Assembly: GCA_018240595.1 (NCBI GenBank)
Contig: JAFEFL010000057.1
Location: 1 to 64,000, forward strand
Direction: 5' to 3'
Origin: Pseudomonadota bacterium
GTDB taxonomy: Bacteria; Pseudomonadota; Alphaproteobacteria; Rhizobiales; Xanthobacteraceae
DNA: 64,000 nt
The position numbers and the translations under genes were made by a program. The notes beneath the pieces were generated by a model. That model searched no databases. It saw only the letters and a program-made list of their open reading frames with translations, and was not told the origin of the DNA. The first letter of the stretch is position 1, and the number at the start of each line of letters is the position of its first letter. Shown in pieces: positions 18,218 to 26,404 of the stretch.

Positions 18218-18685
18218 TCACTTCTTCCCGATAAAGGCGATGTCGCCGGTCTCGAGCAACGACTTGAGATTGGCAATAACTTTCGGCCAGCCGCCGGACA
18301 CGGCCTCGATCATCGGCGCGCCATCGTCCGCTTCGGCCTCGTGCATGATGGTGAGCTTGACCGCCCGGCCACCGAAGTCCGGGTAGTAGTCGGCCATTTC
18401 GATGACAAAGGTGCAGCGCGTGAAGCCGGCGGCCTTCAGATCGGGCTTGAACTCGTTGCGCCAGTGAATGGCCAGCCGTTGTGGCGGCACGGCCTCGATA
18501 ATCGCCCCGGTGTCGGCGGTGCGGCCGTCCTTGAATTTCAGCGTCCACGACGAGCCCGTCTTGAAATCGGACTCCACCGTCATGCCGAACCAGAATTTTT
18601 CGACCCTGGCCGGATCGGTGAGCGCCGCCCACAGCTTCTCCGGCGTGGTGCGGATATAGGTCACATAGACAAAGCGGGGTCTCAT
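18218..18685 (-). CDS. SRPBCC/AHSA1 domain protein (copy 1 of operon)
   Basis: 155 residues with the same fold: PRFVYVTYIRTTPEKLWAAL, VEKFWFGMTVESDFKTGSSW, DTGAIIEAVPPQRLAIHWRN and VSGGWPKVIANLKSLLETGD. Start ATG at 18685 with AAGGAG 9 bp upstream, the clearest ribosome binding site of the operon. An in-frame TTG at 18703 would place that site inside the gene. It is 33 bp after the ABM-domain gene. Confidence 0.83.
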   Translation of the reverse strand: MRPRFVYVTYIRTTPEKLWAALTDPARVEKFWFGMTVESDFKTGSSWTLKFKDGRTADTGAIIEAVPPQRLAIHWRNEFKPDLKAAGFTRCTFVIEMADYYPDFGGRAVKLTIMHEAEADDGAPMIEAVSGGWPKVIANLKSLLETGDIAFIGKK

Positions 18686-18718
18686 AACGACAGCTCCTTC
18701 CAAACGCTCACGCGAAGA

Positions 18719-19108
18719 TCACTGGCCATCGGCCGGCAGCAACACCTCGATTTCGGGCGCACCTGTCATCAAGCTTTCGAAAGTACGGCGCAACGCAGCC
18801 GTATAGGGTTGATGCAGGTGACTCTCGAAGGCGGCGAGGTTCCACCAGCGCTCGTAGATGACGAAGCGCGCGGCATCGCTGTTGATCCGGCTCAGGTCGA
18901 AGGCGCCGCAGCCTGGTTCCGCAAGCGTGTGACCGCGCGCCTGAGCAAAGGCGGCTGCAATCGACGCCTCGGTGCCTGCCCTCGCGCAAAAACGGACCAG
19001 CAAACCGAACGGTCGATCAGGCTCGCGCAGTTGAGCGTGAAACTGCGCCGCCACGGCGGACATGTCGTGTTCCGCGCGAAGTTCGATAGGGCCTGCCGGT
19101 TTACTCAT
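18719..19108 (-). CDS. Antibiotic biosynthesis monooxygenase (ABM) domain protein
   Basis: 129 residues. After a variable N-terminus of about 35 residues comes the ferredoxin-like ABM fold: FGLLVRFCARAGTEASIAAA, EPGCGAFDLSRINSDAARFV and IYERWWNLAAFESHLHQPYT, as in YgiN-like small monooxygenases and quinol/polyketide-modifying enzymes. Its ATG (19108) overlaps the arsR stop (ATGAGTAA), so it is co-translated with the regulator. The substrate is unknown; the oxygenase role is by family only. Confidence 0.75.
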   Translation of the reverse strand: MSKPAGPIELRAEHDMSAVAAQFHAQLREPDRPFGLLVRFCARAGTEASIAAAFAQARGHTLAEPGCGAFDLSRINSDAARFVIYERWWNLAAFESHLHQPYTAALRRTFESLMTGAPEIEVLLPADGQ

Positions 19109-19436
19109 CGCCACTCTCCAACGCTTTCTTCAGGTCGCTCAACGCGTCGAGGCGCGAGCGCTCGAACTTGCCGATCCAGCGCTCGGCGATCTCGTGGATC
19201 GGCACCGGATTGAGATAGTGCAGCTTCTCGCGGCCGCGTTTGACGGTCGCGATCAGGTTGGCCTCCTCCAGGATGGCGAGATGCTTGCTCACCGCCTGGC
19301 GGGTCATGCCGGGCACGCCGGCGCAGAGCTGGTTCAAGGTCTGGCCGTTGTCGGCGCGCAGCCGGTCGAGCAGGTCTCGGCGGCTCGCATCGGCCAAAGC
19401 TTTGAAGACAAGGTCGGCTTTGGAAACCAGATCCAT
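19101..19436 (-). CDS. ArsR-family winged-helix regulator
   Basis: 111 residues. LVFKALADASRRDLLDRLRA, TLNQLCAGVPGMTRQAVSKH, LAILEEANLIATVKRGREKL and HYLNPVPIHEIAERWIGKFE are the ArsR fold. The second stretch holds the recognition helix (MTRQAVSKHLAIL). No metal-binding cysteine pair is present in helix 3 or 5, so it is not a classical metal sensor. It belongs to the group that travels with SRPBCC/AHSA1 genes. ATG at 19436 lacks a Shine-Dalgarno sequence; the promoter geometry predicts a leaderless mRNA. Confidence 0.9.
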   Translation of the reverse strand: MDLVSKADLVFKALADASRRDLLDRLRADNGQTLNQLCAGVPGMTRQAVSKHLAILEEANLIATVKRGREKLHYLNPVPIHEIAERWIGKFERSRLDALSDLKKALESGDE

Positions 19437-19442
19437 AACGAC

Positions 19443-19470
19443 AATATGCAACCTTTTGGTTGCCTGTCAA
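19443..19470 (-). promoter_or_regulatory. Promoter and ArsR operator of the arsR-ABM-AHSA1 operon
   Basis: On the minus strand TTGACA (19470-19465) is a perfect -35 and CATATT (19448-19443) is the -10, 16 bp apart. The spacer carries the perfect palindrome GCAACC-AAAA-GGTTGC (19463-19448), which also covers the first base of the -10. A bound dimer would block polymerase. The predicted start falls on, or one base before, the ATG at 19436. Confidence 0.75.
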
Positions 19471-19550
19471 GGCCGGGTGCGCTGTTCCGCGCAGGGAACT
19501 TGTGCTTGTGGCGCGGCGTTGGCGCAGGCCCTCTCCCCCGCAGGAAAACC

Positions 19551-20387
19551 ATGGCGAAGCGGAAATCCCCGGCTCCGAAAAAAGACCGCGGCATCAGCGA
19601 CAGTGAAGTCCGCGACGTCGAGGAGATGTCGGCGCCGCGCACGCCGGTGATTTACGAAGTCGTGCGCCGGCTCGGGGAAGAAGAAATGGAGCGCCCGGCC
19701 TCATCGCTGTGGTGGTCGGGTGTCGCCGCCGGGCTGTCGATCAGCTTCTCGGTGCTGGCCGAGGCCATTCTTCTCACTCACCTGCCCGACGCGCCATGGC
19801 GCCCGCTCGTCTCGCATCTCGGCTACAGCGTCGGCTTTCTCATGGTGATCCTGGCGCGCCAGCAACTGTTCACGGAAAGCACGATCACGGTCGTACTGCC
19901 GGTGCTCAAGGACCTGTCGCCGGGGATGCTGTGGCGCATGGGCCGGCTGTGGGCCATCGTGCTGGCGGCCAATCTCGTTGGCACCTTGCTCGCGGCGCTG
20001 TTCTGCAGCTTCACGCCGGTGCTCACGCACGAGCTCTATGACGGCATGGTCGAGGTCAGCCGCAAGCTCATCGAGCTTGACCTGGCGCGCATGTTTTTCG
20101 CCGGCATTTCATCGGGCTTCCTCATCGCCGCCATGGTGTGGATGATCCCGAGCGCGGAGAGCGCCAAGTTCATCGTCATCACGCTGATGACCTACCTCAT
20201 CGCCGCCGGCGGTTTCACCCATGTCGTCGCCGGTTCGTTCGAAGCCTACCTTCTGGTCATCGCCGGCGACTGGGCGTGGTGGCAGGTACTCACGACCTTC
20301 ATGCTGCCGGTGCTGGCCGGCAATATCGTCGGCGGCACGGCGCTGTTCGCCGTGCTCTCCTACGCGCAGGTGAAGGACGAGATTTAG
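19551..20387 (+). CDS. Formate/nitrite transporter (FNT) family protein
   Basis: 278 residues. A charged N-terminal tail of about 60 residues precedes six membrane segments: SSLWWSGVAAGLSISFSVLA, LGYSVGFLMVILARQQLFTE, LWAIVLAANLVGTLLAALF, MFFAGISSGFLIAAMVWMIP, FIVITLMTYLIAAGGFTHVV and TTFMLPVLAGNIVGGTALFA. ARQQLFTE and AGNIVGGT are family hallmarks. FNT proteins are pentameric channels for formate, nitrite, hydrosulfide or acetate. The long N-terminal tail is typical of the YfdC-like subgroup. ATG with AGGA 7 bp upstream. It is divergent from the arsR operon. Confidence 0.85.
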   Translation: MAKRKSPAPKKDRGISDSEVRDVEEMSAPRTPVIYEVVRRLGEEEMERPASSLWWSGVAAGLSISFSVLAEAILLTHLPDAPWRPLVSHLGYSVGFLMVILARQQLFTESTITVVLPVLKDLSPGMLWRMGRLWAIVLAANLVGTLLAALFCSFTPVLTHELYDGMVEVSRKLIELDLARMFFAGISSGFLIAAMVWMIPSAESAKFIVITLMTYLIAAGGFTHVVAGSFEAYLLVIAGDWAWWQVLTTFMLPVLAGNIVGGTALFAVLSYAQVKDEI

Positions 20388-20390
20388 ACG

Positions 20391-20819
20391 CTACTGCGTA
20401 ACGCAGGAGCCGAGATAGGCCGAGGAATTGCCGGCCTGCGCGCCATAGGTGCCGAGCTGGTTGGCGCAGCGCACCGCGCGATCCTGTCCGGTCTCGATGC
20501 CGTTCGGGCCTGACGGTGACAGTGTCGGGATGTTCGGCAGCACGCGGCCGGTTTCCGGCACCACGATGGCGGGCGGCACGTCGGCGCGCGACGCCGCGGG
20601 CACGTCGGCCGGCGGCGTACGGTGCAGATGCGCTCCGCGGGGCGATTGATATTTCGGCGGCAGCCACGGCTCGGGACGCGGTTGCGGCTTGTGGCGCGGC
20701 GCCGCGCCCGGCTCGGGCTTCAGGATATTGTACGGATTGTCGATCGTCTGGGCGTGCGCCAGCGGCTGCGCCAGCAGCGCGGACATCAGCAGTGCCATGG
20801 CGATCGTCGGGCCTCGCAT
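20391..20819 (-). CDS. Secreted proline-rich protein of unknown function
   Basis: 142 residues. The signal peptide is MRGPTIAMALLMSALLAQPL followed by AHA|Q. The mature region is rich in proline (PEPGAAPRHKPQPRPEPWLP) and ends in a compact stretch with two cysteines (RCANQLGTYGAQAGNSSAYL then GSCVTQ). The end resembles small periplasmic proteins of Bradyrhizobium, but I cannot name a family. ATG at 20819; the upstream TTG is less likely. It is convergent with the FNT gene, 3 bp between stops. Confidence 0.65.
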   Translation of the reverse strand: MRGPTIAMALLMSALLAQPLAHAQTIDNPYNILKPEPGAAPRHKPQPRPEPWLPPKYQSPRGAHLHRTPPADVPAASRADVPPAIVVPETGRVLPNIPTLSPSGPNGIETGQDRAVRCANQLGTYGAQAGNSSAYLGSCVTQ

Positions 20820-20873
20820 GAACAATACCTAAGCGCGCGCGGGGCCCAGCGGAAGGCACCTCACCGCTTCGTG

Positions 20874-22244
20874 TCAGTCCTCGTCCGGCGCATCGACGAT
20901 CGGATCGAATCGGGTGGCGTCGAGGCCCAGCAGATTCCACGATTGCTGCATATGCGGCGGCAGCGGCGCCGACACGTCGATGGTGCCGCCGCGCGGATGC
21001 GGGACGACGATGCGCCGCGCCAAGAGATGCAGCTTGTTCTGGATGCCGCCCGGCAATTCCCAGTTCTCGATGTTAAAGTATTTCGGATCGCCGACGATGG
21101 GATGGCCGACATGGGCCATGTGGGCGCGGAGCTGATGGGTGCGGCCGGTCACCGGCTTCAGCGAGATCCAGGCGAGCTTTTGCGCTGAAGTTTCCACCAC
21201 CGCGTAATACGTCACCGCATGGACGGCGTCCTTTTCGCCATGTTTGGCGACGCGCATGTAGGAATCCTCTTCCATCTCTTCCTTGGCGAGATAGGTCGAG
21301 ATGCGGCCCTGCTTCGGCTTCGGCACGCCGGCGACCAGCGCCCAGTAGATCTTGCGCGCCGAGCGGGTGCGGAAGGTCTTGGCGAGCGCTGCGGCGGCAA
21401 AGCGCGTCTTGGCAATCAACAGGCAGCCGGCGGTGTCCTTGTCGAGGCGGTGCACGAGCCTCGGCTTCTGTGCATCCTTTCCGGGCCCGCGCAGCGCCTC
21501 CAGCAGGCCGTCGACATGGCGCGTGGTGCCGGAGCCGCCCTGCACCGCCAGCCCCATCGGCTTGTTGAGGATAAGCACATCATCGTCCTCGGCCAGGGTG
21601 ATCGAGTGCAGGTATTCGCGATCCTTGAGAACCTGCGGCGAATCCTCGCGCAGTTTCGGCGCGGCGAGTTGCAGCGGCGGGATGCGGATCGACTGCCCGG
21701 CTTCGAGCCTCGCCTTGGGCTCGGTGCGCTTGCCGTCGACGCGCACCTCACCCTTGCGCACGATGCGCTGGATATGACTGAACGACAGGCCGGGAAAGCG
21801 CGCCTCGAAGAAGCGATCGACGCGCATGCCGTTCTCGTCGGGCGTCACCGTGACGGTCTGCACCTTGGTGGCGGCGCGCAGCGCCGGGCTGACTTCCGGC
21901 TCCGCCTTGCGCATCGGCTCTGCTTCGACCCGGAATGCCGCGCGCTCCGGCCGCTCCGCGTCCGCGCGTGGCGGCCGGCGCTGCGCGCCGCGCGCGGCAG
22001 GCGGACGGATCGACCGCTCCTCGTCGCGCTTGCCAAACTTCGGGCGCGGGCGCTCGCCGCGTTCGCCGCCGAACCTGCCGCGTGGCGCGCGTTCGTCATC
22101 GGCAAACCGCGCTCTCTCATTGCGGCCGCCGAAGCGGTCCTTGCGTCCGCCGCGGCCTTGCGGCGGCCGGCCGCTCTTGCGCGGACCCGCCGTCTGTCGA
22201 CCGCCGCCGGGTTGCCGGGGACCGCCCTTGCCGCCGCGTTTCAT
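20874..22244 (-). CDS. RluC/RluD-type pseudouridine synthase with RG-rich N-terminal extension
   Basis: 456 residues. Residues 1-125 are low complexity and rich in R, G and P. An S4 RNA-binding domain follows (GMRVDRFFEARFPGLSFSHI, then GEVRVDGKRTE; about 139-190). The catalytic domain has NKPMGLAVQGGSG and the motif LVHRLDKDTAGCLL with nucleophile D268, then KPVTGRTHQLRAHMAHVGHP. It isomerises uridines in 23S rRNA. ATG at 22244, overlapping the NAT stop by 4 bp. The disordered extension may add RNA binding. Confidence 0.9.
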   Translation of the reverse strand: MKRGGKGGPRQPGGGRQTAGPRKSGRPPQGRGGRKDRFGGRNERARFADDERAPRGRFGGERGERPRPKFGKRDEERSIRPPAARGAQRRPPRADAERPERAAFRVEAEPMRKAEPEVSPALRAATKVQTVTVTPDENGMRVDRFFEARFPGLSFSHIQRIVRKGEVRVDGKRTEPKARLEAGQSIRIPPLQLAAPKLREDSPQVLKDREYLHSITLAEDDDVLILNKPMGLAVQGGSGTTRHVDGLLEALRGPGKDAQKPRLVHRLDKDTAGCLLIAKTRFAAAALAKTFRTRSARKIYWALVAGVPKPKQGRISTYLAKEEMEEDSYMRVAKHGEKDAVHAVTYYAVVETSAQKLAWISLKPVTGRTHQLRAHMAHVGHPIVGDPKYFNIENWELPGGIQNKLHLLARRIVVPHPRGGTIDVSAPLPPHMQQSWNLLGLDATRFDPIVDAPDED

Positions 22245-23071
22245 GACGTTCTCTCCGCAAGCCGGGCCAGTTTGTCGTCGAGCCCGACGAGGCCGTCGAG
22301 CCTCAGTTTCAAAAGATCGGTGAGTGCGTCGCGCAATTCGGCGGCACTCTTCAATGTCGTCTTTTCGGTCGCGCCACCCCGAATGTGGACCGCAAGCTGA
22401 TTGTCGCGCAGTCCGTAGCGCCGGCCCTCTTCCGCGCGCGCGCCCATAAAGCCGTTGACGAAAATCGAACTCGGATGCGCCGAGGTGTACCAATTGCCGA
22501 GTTCGTAGTCGATCGGCGGCGCGTCGGTGAAATCGAAGGCGTAGGTCTGCAGCCATTGGCCGCCGATGTTGGCTTCCTGAACGACGACGCCGTTGCCCTC
22601 ATCGGTCAGGCGAAACTCCTCGTGCGGCGTCGATTGTGCGTCGCGCGTATCGAGATGCAGCGGCCCGGTCAGCGTGTTGCCGCCGAAGCCGACATCGGTG
22701 AGATAGCGCTCGCCTTCGGCCCCGACGATGAGCAGGCAATGCGTGCGCGGCATGCGCACCTCCGGCGGCACGCCCCAGCGCACACGCCCCGTCGCCTCCT
22801 TGACGGAATAGCCGAGCGCGCGCAGCACTGCAGCCAGCAGTGTATTGTGTTCGAAGCAGTAGCCGCCACGGCCACTCTGAACCAGTTTGTCCTGGAGCGC
22901 AGCAAGATCAAGCCGAACCGGCCGGCCGAGCAGCGGATCGAGATTCTCGAACGGGATCGACTGCGGGTGCAACTCGTGCAGCCGGCGCAAGGTCGCGAGC
23001 GAATTGTCGCGCGGCCCGTCATAGCCGATGCGTTTGAAATAGGCGTCGAGATCGACGGCCGGCACGTTCAT
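22241..23071 (-). CDS. nat: Arylamine N-acetyltransferase
   Basis: 276 residues. The catalytic triad is intact: C72 in RGGYCFEHN, H111 in PRTHCLL and D126 in LTDVGFGG. The spacing matches characterised NATs. PQSIPFENLDPLLGRPVRLD is a further family block. The enzyme moves acetyl from acetyl-CoA to arylamines and hydrazines. ATG at 23071. It lies 7 bp after a small secreted gene and overlaps the pseudouridine synthase, so it is inside a minus-strand operon. Confidence 0.93.
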   Translation of the reverse strand: MNVPAVDLDAYFKRIGYDGPRDNSLATLRRLHELHPQSIPFENLDPLLGRPVRLDLAALQDKLVQSGRGGYCFEHNTLLAAVLRALGYSVKEATGRVRWGVPPEVRMPRTHCLLIVGAEGERYLTDVGFGGNTLTGPLHLDTRDAQSTPHEEFRLTDEGNGVVVQEANIGGQWLQTYAFDFTDAPPIDYELGNWYTSAHPSSIFVNGFMGARAEEGRRYGLRDNQLAVHIRGGATEKTTLKSAAELRDALTDLLKLRLDGLVGLDDKLARLAERTS

Positions 23072-23078
23072 GCGTCCC

Positions 23079-23423
23079 TCACTTGCAGCGCTTGAGATCG
23101 GCGCGGCGCGCCCGGTCCCAGGTCACGGCGAGCTTGCCGGCATGCGGCCGAAGCGACACCGGCACGGAGCGCTCTCCGGCCATATCCCAGCACAGCGCCT
23201 CGATGTGCACCGTATCGCCGGTCTTGTACATACGGCCGACGCGACAGGAATCGCCCTGCCAGCGCACGGCGTAATCGGTCACGGTCAGCGGCGCATTGGC
23301 CGAAAAGAACAGCGCGCCGCAGGAAACATCGTCGCCCCAGCGCCCAGCGACGGTTTCGCCCGCAACAGCCGGCGCGGCCGCCAGCACAAGCGCCACAATC
23401 GACAGCCCCCTGAGCACCGTCAT
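23079..23423 (-). CDS. Small secreted protein, function unknown
   Basis: 114 residues. The signal peptide MTVLRGLSIVALVLAAAPAV ends in AGE. The mature part has four cysteines (DDVSCGALFF, GDSCRVGRMY, EALCWDM, DLKRCK), probably two disulfides in the periplasm. It starts with ATGA overlapping the end of rarA by 4 bp. I do not recognise the family. Confidence 0.65.
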   Translation of the reverse strand: MTVLRGLSIVALVLAAAPAVAGETVAGRWGDDVSCGALFFSANAPLTVTDYAVRWQGDSCRVGRMYKTGDTVHIEALCWDMAGERSVPVSLRPHAGKLAVTWDRARRADLKRCK

Positions 23424-24754
23424 TCCCCGCCTCTGTCCTTGCGTAATTTGGCCCAATAGTCGAGGCGTTTCCTGATCTCGCGCTCGAATCCGCGTTCCGG
23501 CGGGTTGTAGAACTGCTGGCGCGGCAAAGCATCGGGAAAGTAATTCTGCCCCGAGAAGGCTTCCTCGGTATCGTGGTCGTAGGCATAGCCGCGGCCGTAG
23601 CCCTCGTCCTTCATCAGGCTGGTCGGGGCGTTGAGGATGTGCTTGGGCGGCACCAGCGAGCCGGCGGTCTTGGCGACCGCCTTGGCGGCGCCATAGGCCT
23701 TGTAGCCGGCGTTCGATTTCGGCGCGGTGGCGCAATAGATCACAGCCTGGGCGATCGCCAGTTCGCCCTCCGGCGAGCCAAGGAAATCGAAAGCGTCCTT
23801 GGCGGCGTTGGCGATGATCAGGGCCTGCGGATCGGCCAGCCCGATATCCTCGATCGCCATGCGCACGACACGGCGCGCGATGTAGAGCGGCGGCTCGCCG
23901 GCATCCAGCATGCGCGCGAGATAGTATAGCGCCGCATCGGGATCGGAGCCGCGCACCGATTTATGTAGCGCCGAGATCAGATTGTAATGGCCGTCCTGCG
24001 ATTTGTCGTAGATCGGCGCGCGTCGCTGCACGATCTCCTGAAGCTTGACGCCGTCGAAGACTTCGCCCGGCCGCGCGGCGCGCCACACTTCCTCTGCCAG
24101 CGTCAGCGAGGCGCGGCCGTCGCCATCGGCCATGCCGGCCAGCATCAGCCGCGCGTTTTCATCGAGCGGCAGCGGCTTGCCCTCGATGGCTTCGGCGCGT
24201 TCGAGCAGTTTTTCGACGGCCTCGGGCCCGAGCGATTTGAACACCAGCACGCGGGCCCGCGACAACAACGCGGCGTTGAGTTCGAAGGATGGATTTTCCG
24301 TGGTGGCGCCGACCAGAATGATGGTGCCGTCTTCCATCACCGGCAGGAAGCTATCCTGCTGAGCACGGTTGAAGCGGTGCACCTCGTCGACGAACAGCAG
24401 CGTGCCCTGCCCCAGTTCGCGGCGACGGCGCGCTTCCTCGAACACTTTCTTCAGATCGGCGACGCCGGTGAAGATCGCCGAGATCTGCTCGAAATGCAGA
24501 TCGGTCGCCTGTGCCAGCAGCCGAGCCACCGTGGTCTTGCCGGTGCCCGGCGGTCCCCAGAAGATCAGCGAGCCTAGCGAGCGGGTGCCGAGCATGCGCG
24601 TGAGCACGCCGTCCGGCCCCAGCAGATGATCCTGGCCCACCACCTCGTCGAGCTTCTGCGGCCGCAAGCGATCAGCCAGCGGCCGCGGCGCCTCCTTGTC
24701 GAGGCCGGCGGCGGCAAATAGCGACGGCCCGGTGTTTTTGGGGCGGGTGGACAC
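23420..24754 (-). CDS. rarA: Replication-associated recombination protein A (RarA/MgsA, AAA+ ATPase)
   Basis: 444 residues. Walker A GPPGTGKT (67-74), Walker B LLFVDEVHRF (D123, E124), sensor 1 ILVGATTENPSFELN, and the C-terminal MgsA tetramerisation region with KSVRGSDPDAALYYLARMLD, IEDIGLADPQAL and YDHDTEEAFSGQNYFPDAL. It acts at stalled replication forks. Start is a GTG at 24754 (VSTRPKNTGPSLF). It overlaps the small secreted gene by 4 bp. Confidence 0.95.
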   Translation of the reverse strand: MSTRPKNTGPSLFAAAGLDKEAPRPLADRLRPQKLDEVVGQDHLLGPDGVLTRMLGTRSLGSLIFWGPPGTGKTTVARLLAQATDLHFEQISAIFTGVADLKKVFEEARRRRELGQGTLLFVDEVHRFNRAQQDSFLPVMEDGTIILVGATTENPSFELNAALLSRARVLVFKSLGPEAVEKLLERAEAIEGKPLPLDENARLMLAGMADGDGRASLTLAEEVWRAARPGEVFDGVKLQEIVQRRAPIYDKSQDGHYNLISALHKSVRGSDPDAALYYLARMLDAGEPPLYIARRVVRMAIEDIGLADPQALIIANAAKDAFDFLGSPEGELAIAQAVIYCATAPKSNAGYKAYGAAKAVAKTAGSLVPPKHILNAPTSLMKDEGYGRGYAYDHDTEEAFSGQNYFPDALPRQQFYNPPERGFEREIRKRLDYWAKLRKDRGGE

Positions 24755-24806
24755 CTATTTCCCTTCCCTTCCTGTCATGCAGATGAGGCGCCGCGATCTT
24801 GCATCC

Positions 24807-26231
24807 TCATCCGCCGAACTGCGCGGAAATCTTCTGGCCGCGGCGGATAATGACGATGCGCCAGGCGCGGCTCGGCGTCTTGGTCGCGCTCTCCAGATCG
24901 TGCGTCTTGCCGATATGCGTGCCGTTGACCTCGGCGATCACGTCGCCGCGCTGGAAGCCGAGATTGCTGGCATAGGAGCCGTTGTCGGTCTCGAGGATGA
25001 CGACGCCCTGGTCGATATTCTGCAATTGCAGTTCGTCGGCCAGCGCCGGCGAAAGGTTCGCGACCTTGGCGCCCGACAAGGGCGAGCGCGACTGGATGGT
25101 GATTTCATCGCGCGGAGAATCCGGCGCGGTTTCCAGCGCGATGGTCGCAACCATATCGCGGCCGCCGCGGATGACGCCGAGCTTGGCGCTGCCGCCGAGC
25201 GGCTTGGTGGCGAAGCGATAATCGAAGGCGTTGCTGTCATCGACCTCCTGGCCATCGATCGAAACGACGACGTCGCCGGCCTTCAGGCCGGCACGTGCGG
25301 CCGGGCCGTCGCGCATGATGCTGGAGATCAGCGCCCCGCTCGGACGCTTGAGGCTCATGCTGTCGGCGATGTCCGGCGTCACCGATTGTAGCGTGGCGCC
25401 GAGCCATGGCCGGCGCACCGCGCCGCCGCCGCTCTTCGCCGACGCCACGACGACGCGCACCATGTTGGACGGAATGGCGAAGCCGATGCCCTGCGAGCCG
25501 CCGGAGCGCGACAGGATCATGTTGTTGATGCCGATGAGCTTGCCGTCGAGATCGACCAGCGCGCCACCGGAATTGCCGGGATTGATCGCGGCATCGGTCT
25601 GGATGAAGAACTGATAGTTGCTCGAGCCGACATCGGTGCGCGCCAGCGCCGAGACGATGCCGTGCGTGACGGTCTGGCCGACGCCGAACGGATTGCCGAC
25701 CGCGAGCACGACGTCGCCGACCTCGAGCGCGTCGGAATTGCCGAGTTCGAGGAACGGAAAGCGGTCGTTATTGTGCTTGATGCGCAGCACGGCGAGATCC
25801 GTGCGCGGATCCTTGAGCACGACGGTCGCCTCGAACTCGCGCTTGTCCGGCAGCGCCACCTTGATCTCGTCGGCGCCGTCGATGACGTGCACGTTGGTGA
25901 CGATGAGGCCCGCCGGATCGACGATGACGCCGGAGCCGAGCGCGCGTTGCACCTGGCTGCTGCCGCCGCCGTCGGGCACGCCAAAGAAGCGGCGGAACAC
26001 CGGGTCGTCGAAGAACGGATTGCGGTTGCGCACCACCCGCGCCGCATAGACGTTCACCACCGCCGGTGAGACGTGCTTGACGACGGGGGCATAGGACAGC
26101 CGCAGATCGCTCGCCGAGGGCACCCGCCGCTCCGGGGTCTGGGCGGCCGCCGGCTGGGCGGCGGCTAGCGCCAAGGCCAAGCCGCCGAGGCAAAGTGTCA
26201 GAAAGGCACGGACAGGAAGGCGCAACGGCAT
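24807..26231 (-). CDS. DegP/DegQ-family periplasmic serine endoprotease (Do family)
   Basis: 474 residues. Signal peptide about 1-31 (VRAFLTLCLGGLALALAAAQ). The protease domain carries the triad H115 (VTNVHVID), D145 (RTDLAVL) and S221 (NPGNSGGAL). It is followed by PDZ1 (about 290-375, IMRDGPAARAGLKAGDVVVS) and PDZ2 (about 385-470, NLGFQRGDVIAEVNGTHIGK). It is a quality-control protease and chaperone of the envelope. The adjacency degQ-rarA-pseudouridine synthase is common in Rhizobiales. ATG at 26231, divergent from the oxidoreductase at 26405. Confidence 0.92.
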   Translation of the reverse strand: MPLRLPVRAFLTLCLGGLALALAAAQPAAAQTPERRVPSASDLRLSYAPVVKHVSPAVVNVYAARVVRNRNPFFDDPVFRRFFGVPDGGGSSQVQRALGSGVIVDPAGLIVTNVHVIDGADEIKVALPDKREFEATVVLKDPRTDLAVLRIKHNNDRFPFLELGNSDALEVGDVVLAVGNPFGVGQTVTHGIVSALARTDVGSSNYQFFIQTDAAINPGNSGGALVDLDGKLIGINNMILSRSGGSQGIGFAIPSNMVRVVVASAKSGGGAVRRPWLGATLQSVTPDIADSMSLKRPSGALISSIMRDGPAARAGLKAGDVVVSIDGQEVDDSNAFDYRFATKPLGGSAKLGVIRGGRDMVATIALETAPDSPRDEITIQSRSPLSGAKVANLSPALADELQLQNIDQGVVILETDNGSYASNLGFQRGDVIAEVNGTHIGKTHDLESATKTPSRAWRIVIIRRGQKISAQFGG

Positions 26232-26404
26232 GGGCGAATCTCTCCGGCGGGGACCATCCCCGATATAGGCCGCCCCGCGCTCTGAATGAAGATATCGGCG
26301 GGAAATAGGCCGATTTGCGGGCGTGGCCTGCTCCGAACCGCCTTGCGCCGACCGTCCGGATAGGCACATTGGGTCGGCATTTTTGGCCCCGCCTGGAGCG
26401 TCCC

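Noticed and set aside
20391..20825. TTG start for the proline-rich secreted protein
   Set aside because: ATG two codons downstream gives a normal signal peptide; TTG adds only two residues and no ribosome binding site supports it.
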